Of a stretch of DNA of 25,387 nt, positions 1 to 6,079 are shown piece after piece. The position numbers and the translations under genes are program-made. This stretch comes from JAICLV01 sp036380925 (GTDB lineage Bacteria > Actinomycetota > Actinomycetes > Acidothermales > Acidothermaceae). The stretch is from NCBI GenBank assembly GCA_036380925.1, contig DASVDW010000204.1, forward strand, positions 1-25,387, written 5' to 3'. Within the stretch, counting starts at the first letter, position 1. Each line of letters begins with the position of its first letter. The notes below the pieces were generated by a model. It did no database searches and was not told where the DNA came from. It was given only the letters and a program-made list of their open reading frames with translations.

Positions 1-2
1 CC

Positions 3-95
3 CACGTCGCAGCGTTGATGACCAAGCTCGGCGCCCGCAACCGCGTCGAGATCGCGATATGGGCATACGACACCAGACGCGTCCGAGCCGATTGA
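3..95 (+). CDS. LuxR-type response regulator, C-terminal fragment (partial)
   Basis: Only the last 30 codons are present; the gene enters from the left edge. The readable tail, HVAALMTKLGARNRVEIAIW followed by AYDTRRVRAD and a TGA at 93-95, matches the end of the LuxR/NarL helix-turn-helix. There the recognition helix is followed by a K-L-G-x-x-x-R-x-x-(A/V) stretch and a short variable tail. Family knowledge: such proteins are usually DNA-binding response regulators paired with a histidine kinase. The receiver domain and any partner lie outside the window, so the cognate signal cannot be inferred. Confidence 0.75.
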   Translation, partial: HVAALMTKLGARNRVEIAIWAYDTRRVRAD

Positions 96-326
96 CGGGC
101 ACGGATCGCAACGTGGGCCGGCGGGGTTCGGTAGCCCGGCATTGCGGGGGGCGGCCCGCTGTGGTTGTACTCCTCGCCGGTGTCATCGAGCACCTCGTGA
201 CTCGATTGCCCTGATCGGCCGCGGATCGCGCGGTCGCGCCGACGAGGGGACAGGAGGAGGCCACGGCTCGTTCCCGGGGCTTACGCGGAATGCTGCGCTT
301 GGAGCGATGCGACGAGGGTGGTCGGA
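96..326. other. Intergenic region, no supported gene
   Basis: About 230 bp between the regulator stop and the winged-helix start. Overlapping short ORFs here look like GC-driven noise. On the minus strand around 100-180 one frame reads EEYNHSGPPPAMPGYRTP, faintly like the C-terminal YN..RPH..LGYRTP stretch of IS3/IS481 transposases. It lacks the RPH core and has no upstream continuation, so I do not call it. A GAGGG ribosome-binding site for the next gene is at 314-318. Confidence 0.5.
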
Positions 327-1391
327 ATGGCAACGTCTCGGCTTGTGGCCGCCATGCGCCTGCGCGCGCAGTTGCTTACCGAGCGGGCGGGCGGTCCGGA
401 GGAGGTGGTCGAGCGGCTACTTGCCGTGCAGGCTCAGGATGGGCGGGCTTTCCGGCTCGCCGTGCGCTGCCGCACTATCGGCTGCGCCGCCGGTGACGTT
501 GACGCCGCCTTGACCGACCGGCGGTCACTGATCGTGTCGTGGCTCTGCCGCGGCACCCTGCATCTGGTCTCATCGGTCGACTACCCGTGGCTGCACGCCT
601 TGACCGCGCCGCGGATCGCGCCACGCGTCGCGCGTCGGCTGCAACAGCTCGGCGTCGGTCCGGCGATGACCGATCGTGGTGTTGCTGTGATCGCCGAGGC
701 GGTCGCTGACGGCCCGCGCAGCCGGGACCAACTGCGGGTGGCTCTTGACGCCGCCGGGGTACCGACCGCGGGGCAGGCGCTGGTCCATGTCATCGCCGCT
801 GCGGGGCTGCGGGCGCACGTCGTCCGCGGACCGGTCCGCGACGGTGACCACTGCTTCGTCGACGCGCGACGCTGGCTTGGCGCGCTGGAAGTTCCTGATC
901 CGGACACCTGCCTCACCCAACTGGCCAGGCGTTACCTCGCTGGGCACGGACCCGCCGCGCCGGAAGACCTCGCGGCGTACGCCGGGATCCCGCTCACCGC
1001 CGCACGACGTGCCATCGCCCTCATCGATGACGAGACCAAGCCGGTCGCCGCCGGGCTGCTGGCGCTGAGCGGCGACGACATGCGGCGCGAGCTTCCGCCG
1101 CCGCGGTTGCTCGGCATGTTCGATCCGATCCTGCATGGCTGGGCCGACCGCGAGTTCGTGACCGGCGACCACCGCGCGGTGGTGACGTCGAACGGGTTGT
1201 TTCGCGCCACTGCGCTCGTCGACGGCCGCGTAGTAGGCACTTGGCGCCTCAGCGACGGGACCGTGACGCTGACCCCGCTCGAGCCACTGTCGTCCGCAAC
1301 CCTGCACCACCTCGAGAACGAAGCCGGCGACGTCTTGCGTTTCCTCGGGCTGCCGGCCGCGGCGCTGGTTGTTCATCGCACCGACACCTAG
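327..1391 (+). CDS. Winged-helix DNA-binding domain protein (HTH_42 / YcaQ-AlkZ-like superfamily)
   Basis: This 354-residue protein has the layout of the actinobacterial winged helix DNA-binding domain family (PF06224 type). The opening reads RLRAQLLTERAGGPEEVVER, followed by LAVQAQDGRAFRLAVRCR. A W-L-C-R-G-T-L-H-L segment follows near residues 80-90, then APEDLAAYAGIPLTAARRAI in the middle. The end, from LLGMFDPILHGWADRE, reads VVTSNGLFRATALVDGRVVG. I chose ATG 327 over GTG 318 because GAGGG at 314-318 lies 8 nt upstream of it. Relatives include the interstrand-crosslink glycosylase AlkZ/YcaQ, but many members have no known activity. A catalytic assignment would be inference. It stands alone, 106 bp upstream of the YqeY-like gene. 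Confidence 0.8.
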   Translation: MATSRLVAAMRLRAQLLTERAGGPEEVVERLLAVQAQDGRAFRLAVRCRTIGCAAGDVDAALTDRRSLIVSWLCRGTLHLVSSVDYPWLHALTAPRIAPRVARRLQQLGVGPAMTDRGVAVIAEAVADGPRSRDQLRVALDAAGVPTAGQALVHVIAAAGLRAHVVRGPVRDGDHCFVDARRWLGALEVPDPDTCLTQLARRYLAGHGPAAPEDLAAYAGIPLTAARRAIALIDDETKPVAAGLLALSGDDMRRELPPPRLLGMFDPILHGWADREFVTGDHRAVVTSNGLFRATALVDGRVVGTWRLSDGTVTLTPLEPLSSATLHHLENEAGDVLRFLGLPAAALVVHRTDT

Positions 1392-1446
1392 TCCGTGTCG
1401 CTGAGCGCTCACCCCACGTACGACGACGTCCGACGTCGACTCGACC

Positions 1447-1479
1447 GCGACACGCCCGCGATGCGGTTCAGCTGAACCG
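1447..1479 (+). repeat. 33-bp palindrome-bearing repeat, copy 1
   Basis: The left part, GCGACACGCCCGCGATG, is followed by the perfect 16-bp palindrome CGGTTCAGCTGAACCG at 1464-1479. Here the palindrome extends to 18 bp (1463-1480). Copies 2 (2064-2096) and 3 (2891-2923) differ at only one or two positions in the left part. This copy ends 6 bp before the TAGCCT -10 box of the next gene, so it occupies the -35 region of that promoter. It could act as an operator, a REP-like element or a hairpin (7-bp stem, AGCT loop); the sequence alone does not decide. Confidence 0.85.
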
Positions 1480-1485
1480 CGCGGC

Positions 1486-1491
1486 TAGCCT
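1486..1491 (+). promoter_or_regulatory. Probable -10 box (TAGCCT), leaderless promoter
   Basis: TAGCCT fits TANNNT and lies 6 nt upstream of the GTG at 1498. That spacing puts transcription start at or next to the start codon. No Shine-Dalgarno sequence is present. The palindromic repeat at 1463-1480 lies directly upstream. Confidence 0.5.
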
Positions 1492-1497
1492 GCCTGA

Positions 1498-1869
1498 GTG
1501 GCGCGACGACCCGATGAGCTCCGCGGAGCACTCCGCAGAGAGCTCACTGCGGCGATGAAAGCGCGCGACTCCGACGCCGTCGCCGCGTTGCGCACCGCCA
1601 TCGCCGCCATCGACAACGCGGAGGCCGTTGAAGTCACCCATCCGACAGGCACCGCCACCAGTGAGCACTTTGCGGGCGCCCAGGTCGGCCTGGGCGTCAC
1701 GGAGGCCGACCGCCGACACCTGAGCATCAACGATGTTCTCGAGATCCTCCGGGCGCAAATCACCGAACGCGGGGTTGAAGCCGATCGGTACGACTCACTC
1801 GGGCAATCCGACGCGGCCGCCCGTCTTCATCGCGAGGCCGACGCGCTGCGAAAGTACGTCTCCGACTAG
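1498..1869 (+). CDS. GatB/YqeY-like small protein
   Basis: The protein has 123 residues. Its N-terminus, LRRELTAAMKARDSDAVAAL followed by RTAIAAIDNAEA, matches the YqeY helical opening (L...L..AMKA.D...L..LR...AAI...E). Its C-terminus, with EILRAQITERGVEADRYDSL and then GQSDAAARLHREADALRKYV, matches the conserved end (E...R...A..Y...GR.D.A......L..Y). YqeY proteins resemble the tail domain of the GatB amidotransferase subunit, but this stand-alone form has no settled role. It is slightly shorter than the usual ~150 residues, with the middle reduced. GTG 1498 is favoured by the -10 box 6 nt upstream. Its TAG stop (1867-1869) lies within the duplicated oxidoreductase tail beginning at 1865. Confidence 0.7.
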   Translation: MARRPDELRGALRRELTAAMKARDSDAVAALRTAIAAIDNAEAVEVTHPTGTATSEHFAGAQVGLGVTEADRRHLSINDVLEILRAQITERGVEADRYDSLGQSDAAARLHREADALRKYVSD

Positions 1870-1924
1870 CGCGCCCACGCCTCCACGGACGTCGTCACCG
1901 GCGCCCCTGTCCGCGCGGACTGGC
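1865..1924. repeat. 60-bp direct repeat, left copy (displaced 3' end of a Gfo/Idh oxidoreductase gene)
   Basis: These 60 bp match 4988-5047 without gaps at 55 positions; the mismatches are at 1887, 1905, 1908, 1917 and 1922. Read on the minus strand it encodes QSARTGAPVTTSVEAWAR plus stop. The same tail ends the oxidoreductase at 4989, with E in place of Q. Four of the five differences are third-position synonymous changes and the fifth is Glu/Gln. Similarity stops abruptly at 1924/1925. The copy therefore diverged while still coding, and is best read as a gene end left behind by insertion of the DNA up to 4987. Confidence 0.85.
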
Positions 1925-2012
1925 GTTGCGCACCGACACCTCCGTGGTGACCTGGCGACGAGTGACGACGAGGGAGACGACGTTGGACGGCGTGGTGCTC
2001 CCGGCTGGCGCC
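1920..2012 (+). pseudogene. Cytochrome P450 fragment
   Basis: In this frame the DNA reads LALRTDTSVVTWRRVTTRET and then TLDGVVLPAGAS. This is the stretch after the K-helix E-x-x-R of bacterial P450s, where a pattern like LR...PV..W.R.T..D..L.GV.IPAG is conserved. Only about 30 residues remain. The ExxR glutamate and the haem-cysteine loop are both absent, and the frame loses P450 character after PAGAS. It begins where the 60-bp repeat ends, so it looks like a recombination scrap rather than a gene. No other P450 lies in the window. The assignment rests on one motif region. Confidence 0.5.
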
Positions 2013-2184
2013 TCGGGGCTGATCGAGTCACACCTGCCGGTCGGTTGCCGGCTGAGGGTCGGTGCGACACGCCCGGGATGCGGTTCAGCTGAACCGACCT
2101 GCGGGATGGGTACGGGCCGGCGGGAGCCTGGTCGACGACGTTCGCCGCCATCTCACTTAGGGAGTCTTGTAAGACACTGCTTGG
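2013..2184. other. Mosaic intergenic DNA with repeat copy 2
   Basis: Between the P450 scrap and the orphan gene I see no supportable coding sequence apart from repeat copy 2, listed separately. A short inverted repeat, GTCTT-GT-AAGAC at 2164-2175, lies 9 nt before the ATG at 2185, where a leaderless -10 region would fall. It might be an operator, but the stem is only 5 bp. Confidence 0.4.
2064..2096 (+). repeat. 33-bp palindrome-bearing repeat, copy 2
   Basis: This copy has GCGACACGCCCGGGATG followed by the perfect palindrome CGGTTCAGCTGAACCG (2081-2096). It differs from copy 1 by one base and from copy 3 by one base, all outside the palindrome. As in the other copies, one plus-strand frame reads DTPGMRFS then TGA, with the stop inside the palindrome. 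It lies between the P450 scrap and the orphan gene, not next to a recognisable promoter. Confidence 0.85.
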
Positions 2185-2919
2185 ATGGAGCACTGGGTCG
2201 ACGCCAAGACTGCGGCGCGCTGGGCGTCCTTCCCGGCGGACGAGAGTCCGCGACCCATCGTGCTGCTGGACGACACCGTGCGCATCGAAGGCGGCTTCGT
2301 GGGCGAGGACGCGAAGCGTGCCTGGACCGAAGGCGCGGTGGAGCCTGGTGTCCCAGTGCCGCCCGGAGTCTTGTCCCTCCTGCGAGGTACTCCACAGTCG
2401 GCAACGCACTTCGCGCTCACAATCACCGACTGCGCGCCGGTCGCGGCCGCATTCCGCTGCGACCGTGGTCTGCGGGAACTGCCTGCCTACAGATTGCGCT
2501 TAACCGGGTTGGAGGGCGCCTGCATCGTTCTTGCGCCAGAAGTCGAATGCTGGTGGCCGGCGGACGACGCCGAAGGGCGCGCGACTCACGGTGAGAGCGC
2601 CGTTGTCGACGATGACGGCGTCACGATCGACTTTCCCGCGTTCGGCGGCATTTTGACTGAGTTTCACCATGCTGAGTTCCAAGAGCACGGGACGTATGTC
2701 GTCGGGCGAGCCATCACCACGCAGCGAACGTTTCCACCGGGCACAGCGGTGGTCCTGGTGGGGCTAAGCCGAATGGTGCGTGGACGGTTGACCGCACCCC
2801 TTGGCGGCCGAGCGCTGATCACGACGAGCGGCCAGCCAGTTGCAGTCACCACGAGAACGGCTGACAGCGGCGAGCGGCCGAGTTCCGAGAGCGACACGCC
2901 CGGGACGCGGTTCAGCTGA
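2185..2919 (+). CDS. Hypothetical protein, family not recognised
   Basis: The protein has 244 residues with no signal peptide, membrane segment or cysteine/histidine metal motif that I can see. It is acidic and looks soluble. It starts MEHWVDAKTAARWASFPADE and has a P-I-V-L-L-D-D-T-V-R-I-E-G-G-F stretch near residue 30. The later half is rich in predicted beta strands (TYVVGRAITTQRTFPPGTAV). The last residues, DTPGTRFS, are encoded by repeat copy 3 and the TGA lies inside its palindrome. The native C-terminus has probably been replaced or extended by the repeat. ATG 2185 has no clear Shine-Dalgarno. It lies inside the DNA bracketed by the 60-bp repeats, convergent with the cell-wall-binding gene. 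I assign no function. Confidence 0.6.
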   Translation: MEHWVDAKTAARWASFPADESPRPIVLLDDTVRIEGGFVGEDAKRAWTEGAVEPGVPVPPGVLSLLRGTPQSATHFALTITDCAPVAAAFRCDRGLRELPAYRLRLTGLEGACIVLAPEVECWWPADDAEGRATHGESAVVDDDGVTIDFPAFGGILTEFHHAEFQEHGTYVVGRAITTQRTFPPGTAVVLVGLSRMVRGRLTAPLGGRALITTSGQPVAVTTRTADSGERPSSESDTPGTRFS

Positions 2920-2923
2920 ACCG
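2891..2923 (+). repeat. 33-bp palindrome-bearing repeat, copy 3 (overlaps a gene 3' end)
   Basis: GCGACACGCCCGGGACG is followed by CGGTTCAGCTGAACCG (2908-2923). It encodes the last eight residues and the stop codon of the orphan gene and lies 55 bp from the convergent stop at 2979. The hairpin (CGGTTC stem, AGCT loop) could help terminate transcription, but no T tract follows. Confidence 0.85.
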
Positions 2924-2978
2924 GCGGCGTGGCGGATCTCGCCTCGGTGTGACCTCCGCCGAAGTTCCGTCGTGCGGT

Positions 2979-4901
2979 TCACGGTCGCAATGCGACGCCG
3001 ATCTCGCTGGCGACTGCGTCGCTTACGGCGGCGGCGCCGCCGAACACCTGAACCGACGAGATGTTCGCCGCATGCGTCGACAGGTAGGCGCTAAGCGGCT
3101 CCGGCAAAGCTCCGGACGGCGGGGCGAGCAACACCGGCTGATCGTTCGCACCGGCCACCGGTCCAGCCGCCAACGCATCAGGGAACGCTGCACCCGACGC
3201 GATGTCGACGCCGTCCGTGGTTGGGAAGAACGCGAGAGCCACCGCTTCAGAGGTGGCATATCTATCGGCTCCGGCGAGCGCGATCGCGGATGGATCTGCC
3301 CACGCGGCGGGTCCGCCGACCGCGTATCGCATCGTCGCGTGCGCCGCCAGGTAAGCCGAGGTGCTCGCCACTTCGTGCGTGCTGTTGGTCAGCAGGATCG
3401 CCGCGTGTTGCTGTATCGCGGCAGGCACCGCTGACACCGCGTCTGGGAAGGCGGTTCCGCTGACCTCGAACACCGTCGAGGGGTTCCCGAGCTCACTAGC
3501 CACCGCGACCGCCGTCGCAAACCGGTCGCTGCCAGCGACACGCGTTGCCACGTCGCCGAGTGCCGAAATCTGCGAAGCAACAGCGCTCGACAAAGCGGAT
3601 GTGCCGCCGAGAAGGTAAACCGTCCCACCAGAAGGCAGCACCCGCTCGATTTCGGCCTTCGTCACATCGTCGAGCGCCCCGGACGACGTCAAGAGCAGGG
3701 GGCCGTCTTTCGCGGCGGCGAGCGGGCCACCTGCGAGCGCGTCGGCGAAGTCATCTGCTCGCGCCAACACCACCGCATTGGCCGACGCGTCGGTCGGGAA
3801 CTGCGCCTGCGACGCCGCCACCGCCGTCTGCTGCCGATTGGCCCCGGACACCCGGGTTGGCGTCGCGGACGATGCGCCTGAGCTGGAGAGCGTCCAGGTG
3901 TCCGCCGTGTATGAGCTGGCGTCGGACGCTCCTCCGTTGTAACCGCCGAACAGCACCAACTGCGCCGTCGCGTCGTCGTAGGCCATCGCAGCGGCCTCGC
4001 GCGCTGGTGGCACTGTGGTCGCCGGCAGCGGCTGCCAGGTCGCGCCGTTCCACGCGTAGGGATTCGTGACGACGATGTTTCCTTTGTCGATGTGCTGGCC
4101 GCCGAACGTCACCACCTCGCCGAGGGCGGGGTCGTAGGTCATGGTGCCGAAATCGACGCTGCCGGTAGGCGAGCTCGTTGACTGCAGCGTCCACGTCGTG
4201 CCGTCAAACGTCCAGGTCTCAAGGGGTGTCGGCGTCGTGTCCGGAATGTCGCCGTAGTAGCCGTCGGCCTTGACCAGCACGAGCACCTGGCGCGCGGCGT
4301 CGTACGTCATCTCGCACGGACCGGCTGCCGGAGCGTTCGGGGGTGCGAGCTGGACCCAGTCACCGTTACGCCACGTCGAGGTGAAGGGGCCCGGCGGCAG
4401 CCCTGCGGGATTCGGCCCGGGACCGCTGAACATGACCAGCTGCCCGGTCGCTAGGTCAGTCGCCATGCACCAATAGAAGCCGCCGGTGGTGGTGGGCTGC
4501 TGCCTCGTCCACTGGGACCCGTTCCAGGTCCATGTGCCAGATCCGTCGCTGAGCACCATCTGGCGGGACGCGGGGTCGTATGCCATCTTGACGGCTCCCG
4601 ACGTGTCCGGCGCCACCGTCGTGATGTGCTGCGACCACGACGCGCCGTCAAACGTCCAGGTGTCGGACAAGTGCTGGGGCTCGACGCCTGAGTAGTAGTA
4701 GCCGCCTTGTAGCAACAGCTGACCCGTTGCGGGGTCGAAACCCATGGCGGCGCCGGCGCGACCGTGCGGGGGACTGGAGACCGCGAGCTGAGACCACGAC
4801 GGTGTGCCCGACGTAGCCGCGACCGCCGCAGCCGGAAGGCTGGCGATCAAGCAATATGCCGTGAGAAGGACTGACAGAGCAAAGGCGAACTTCGCGCGCA
4901 T
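2979..4901 (-). CDS. Secreted kelch/beta-propeller protein with three C-terminal cell-wall-binding repeats
   Basis: The start MRAKFAFALSVLLTAYCLIA opens a Sec signal peptide ending near AAAVAA (about residue 29). ATG 4901 is preceded by a G-rich stretch (GGGGG). An upstream in-frame start at 4943 would bury the signal and was rejected. Residues about 35-340 hold repeated kelch/galactose-oxidase-like blades: AAMGFDPATGQLLLQGGY, KMAYDPASRQMVLSDG, MTYDPALGEVVTFGG, MAYDDATAQLVLFGGY, each followed by TWTFDG.TW. Residues about 350-640 are three cell-wall-binding repeat 2 units (PF04122 type), marked RVSGANRQQTAVA, RVAGSDRFATAVA and LAGADRYATSEA, each followed by FPDA-like and GG-x-x-A motifs. Family knowledge places such proteins at the cell surface. 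It fills most of the DNA between the 60-bp repeats; its ligand is unknown. Confidence 0.85.
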   Translation of the reverse strand: MRAKFAFALSVLLTAYCLIASLPAAAVAATSGTPSWSQLAVSSPPHGRAGAAMGFDPATGQLLLQGGYYYSGVEPQHLSDTWTFDGASWSQHITTVAPDTSGAVKMAYDPASRQMVLSDGSGTWTWNGSQWTRQQPTTTGGFYWCMATDLATGQLVMFSGPGPNPAGLPPGPFTSTWRNGDWVQLAPPNAPAAGPCEMTYDAARQVLVLVKADGYYGDIPDTTPTPLETWTFDGTTWTLQSTSSPTGSVDFGTMTYDPALGEVVTFGGQHIDKGNIVVTNPYAWNGATWQPLPATTVPPAREAAAMAYDDATAQLVLFGGYNGGASDASSYTADTWTLSSSGASSATPTRVSGANRQQTAVAASQAQFPTDASANAVVLARADDFADALAGGPLAAAKDGPLLLTSSGALDDVTKAEIERVLPSGGTVYLLGGTSALSSAVASQISALGDVATRVAGSDRFATAVAVASELGNPSTVFEVSGTAFPDAVSAVPAAIQQHAAILLTNSTHEVASTSAYLAAHATMRYAVGGPAAWADPSAIALAGADRYATSEAVALAFFPTTDGVDIASGAAFPDALAAGPVAGANDQPVLLAPPSGALPEPLSAYLSTHAANISSVQVFGGAAAVSDAVASEIGVALRP

Positions 4902-4987
4902 CTCAACCCCCGCATCGGCAGATGACCGTTCATAGCCGCCCATGGGCTAAGGGTCAGATAACGACCGCTGATGGTAAGGCCATTTCC
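4902..4987 (-). other. Upstream region of the cell-wall-binding protein gene
   Basis: These 86 bp separate the start at 4901 from the right 60-bp repeat and must carry the minus-strand promoter. The minus strand has TTATCT and TATGAA as possible -10 boxes, but neither has a convincing -35 partner, so I do not choose between them. The island's right junction is at 4987/4988. Confidence 0.35.
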
Positions 4988-5047
4988 ACTAGCGCGCCCA
5001 CGCCTCCACCGACGTCGTCACCGGCGCACCGGTCCGCGCCGACTCGC
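4988..5047. repeat. 60-bp direct repeat, right copy (3' end of the intact oxidoreductase gene)
   Basis: This is the matching copy of 1865-1924 (55 of 60 identical, same orientation, 3123 bp apart). Here it is the functional end of the minus-strand oxidoreductase, with its stop at 4989-4991. In both copies the first bases are ACTAG, so in a simple ancestral junction the stops of the YqeY-like gene and the oxidoreductase would overlap in CTAG. Confidence 0.85.
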
Positions 5048-6071
5048 CGATCGCTAGCCCGAGCAGGTGGTCTTGGCAGCCGTCGGCGAGCGGATACGGC
5101 GCCGGCCCCTCACCGCGGCGCCACAACGCCATCTGGGTGAGCAGGGCGGTCACGGCGAGGTCGTCCTCGGAAAACCGCGAACCCACATAGGCGTTTCGCC
5201 ACACCACGCGCCCGTCGAAGCTGATGTGGTCGACGTCGAACCCCTCCAGGTTCAGGTCGACACCGAGCCGGCGTCGCGTCAGCGCAGATGACACCGGCGT
5301 GCGCGCGTCAGCCAATCGCACAACCGAGTCGTCGACGATCTCGCCCAACGACCCGCGGATCACGATTCGCCGAGCCCGCAAGGGATTCCACCACTGGTTG
5401 TCGGTGAAGTCGTACAGCCCCATCCGCCCGCTGCCGAAGTCGATCGTGGCGATCGTGGTCGCGGCGTCGCGTAAAGTCGCATCGTCGGTCCAGCCGCCTT
5501 TGCCCAACGGGTCGGCCAACGGCGCGGTGAACGTTTGCGCCAACACAGTGGCCGGCGCGAAACCGACGTCTAACATGCCGCGCATCATCGACGTCGCGTG
5601 ATACAGGTGCGTCGAGGAGATCTGCACTGACGTCACCTCGCCGATGACGCCCGCACGCAGCAACGAGAGCCGGGCGGCGTGCATCGGCATCAGCAGGTAC
5701 TGCTCGGCGACCTGCACCAACCCGCTGGCTCCGACCGCGGCCCACAGATCGCGCAAGCCGTCGAGATCAGGAGCCGGGGGAGTCTCGACTAGAACCGGAA
5801 TGCCCAACCCCACCAGGTCTTTCACCGCCTGCGGCGTCGCGTCCCACGACACCGCGGAAATCACGAACTCCGGTGTCGTCGCGCGAACCAATTCCGACGA
5901 CGAGCGAAACGTCGGCACGCCCCACGCCGCCTCGATCGCCGCGCCTTTGTCGGCCGACCTGGTCACCACACCGCAGACCGCGAAATGCTCCGGCGCCATC
6001 TTCGCCAGGCGCAGGAAGAACTTGGCGCGCCAGCCGCCGCCGACCACCCCGAACGTCGCCGGTTTCGTCAT
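4989..6071 (-). CDS. Gfo/Idh/MocA family NAD(P)-dependent oxidoreductase with altered EKP motif
   Basis: The protein has 360 residues. The N-terminal Rossmann fold begins TFGVVGGGWRAKFFLRLAK (G-x-G-G type), followed by an acidic-rich V-V-T-R-S region. The second domain contains EQYLLMPMHAARLSLLRAGV and IGEVTSVQIS, which is typical of the family. The conserved E-K-P at the end of the nucleotide domain reads V-E-T-P, so the lysine usually involved in catalysis and cofactor positioning is threonine. Family members act on sugars, inositols or similar polyols; I cannot name the substrate. ATG 6071 is chosen over GTG 6083 because AGGG lies 5 nt upstream and it clears the bioD stop by 8 nt. It is probably the third gene of a bioF-bioD operon, although a biotin role is not implied by its family. 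Confidence 0.85.
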   Translation of the reverse strand: MTKPATFGVVGGGWRAKFFLRLAKMAPEHFAVCGVVTRSADKGAAIEAAWGVPTFRSSSELVRATTPEFVISAVSWDATPQAVKDLVGLGIPVLVETPPAPDLDGLRDLWAAVGASGLVQVAEQYLLMPMHAARLSLLRAGVIGEVTSVQISSTHLYHATSMMRGMLDVGFAPATVLAQTFTAPLADPLGKGGWTDDATLRDAATTIATIDFGSGRMGLYDFTDNQWWNPLRARRIVIRGSLGEIVDDSVVRLADARTPVSSALTRRRLGVDLNLEGFDVDHISFDGRVVWRNAYVGSRFSEDDLAVTALLTQMALWRRGEGPAPYPLADGCQDHLLGLAIGESARTGAPVTTSVEAWAR

Positions 6072-6079
6072 CCTCACCC

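Noticed and set aside
100..180. Minus-strand frame EEYNHSGPPPAMPGYRTP resembling a transposase C-terminus
   Set aside because: The diagnostic RPH core is absent, only about 18 residues are similar and no upstream transposase sequence or inverted repeat is present. A translated search could revive it.
1463..1480. Palindrome as an intrinsic terminator of the winged-helix gene
   Set aside because: It has no T tract, lies 72 bp past the stop and the same sequence recurs at 2081 and 2908 with a conserved non-palindromic flank, which a simple terminator would not need.
1926..2594. A single 222-codon gene from the P450-like start through the orphan region
   Set aside because: Only the first ~30 codons look like protein. 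The rest runs out of frame through repeat copy 2 and the orphan gene, whose own frame is better supported.
1865..5047. 60-bp direct repeats as a transposon target-site duplication
   Set aside because: Transposon target duplications are usually a few to about a dozen bp and start identical. These are 60 bp and differ mostly at synonymous sites, and no transposase or terminal inverted repeats are present.
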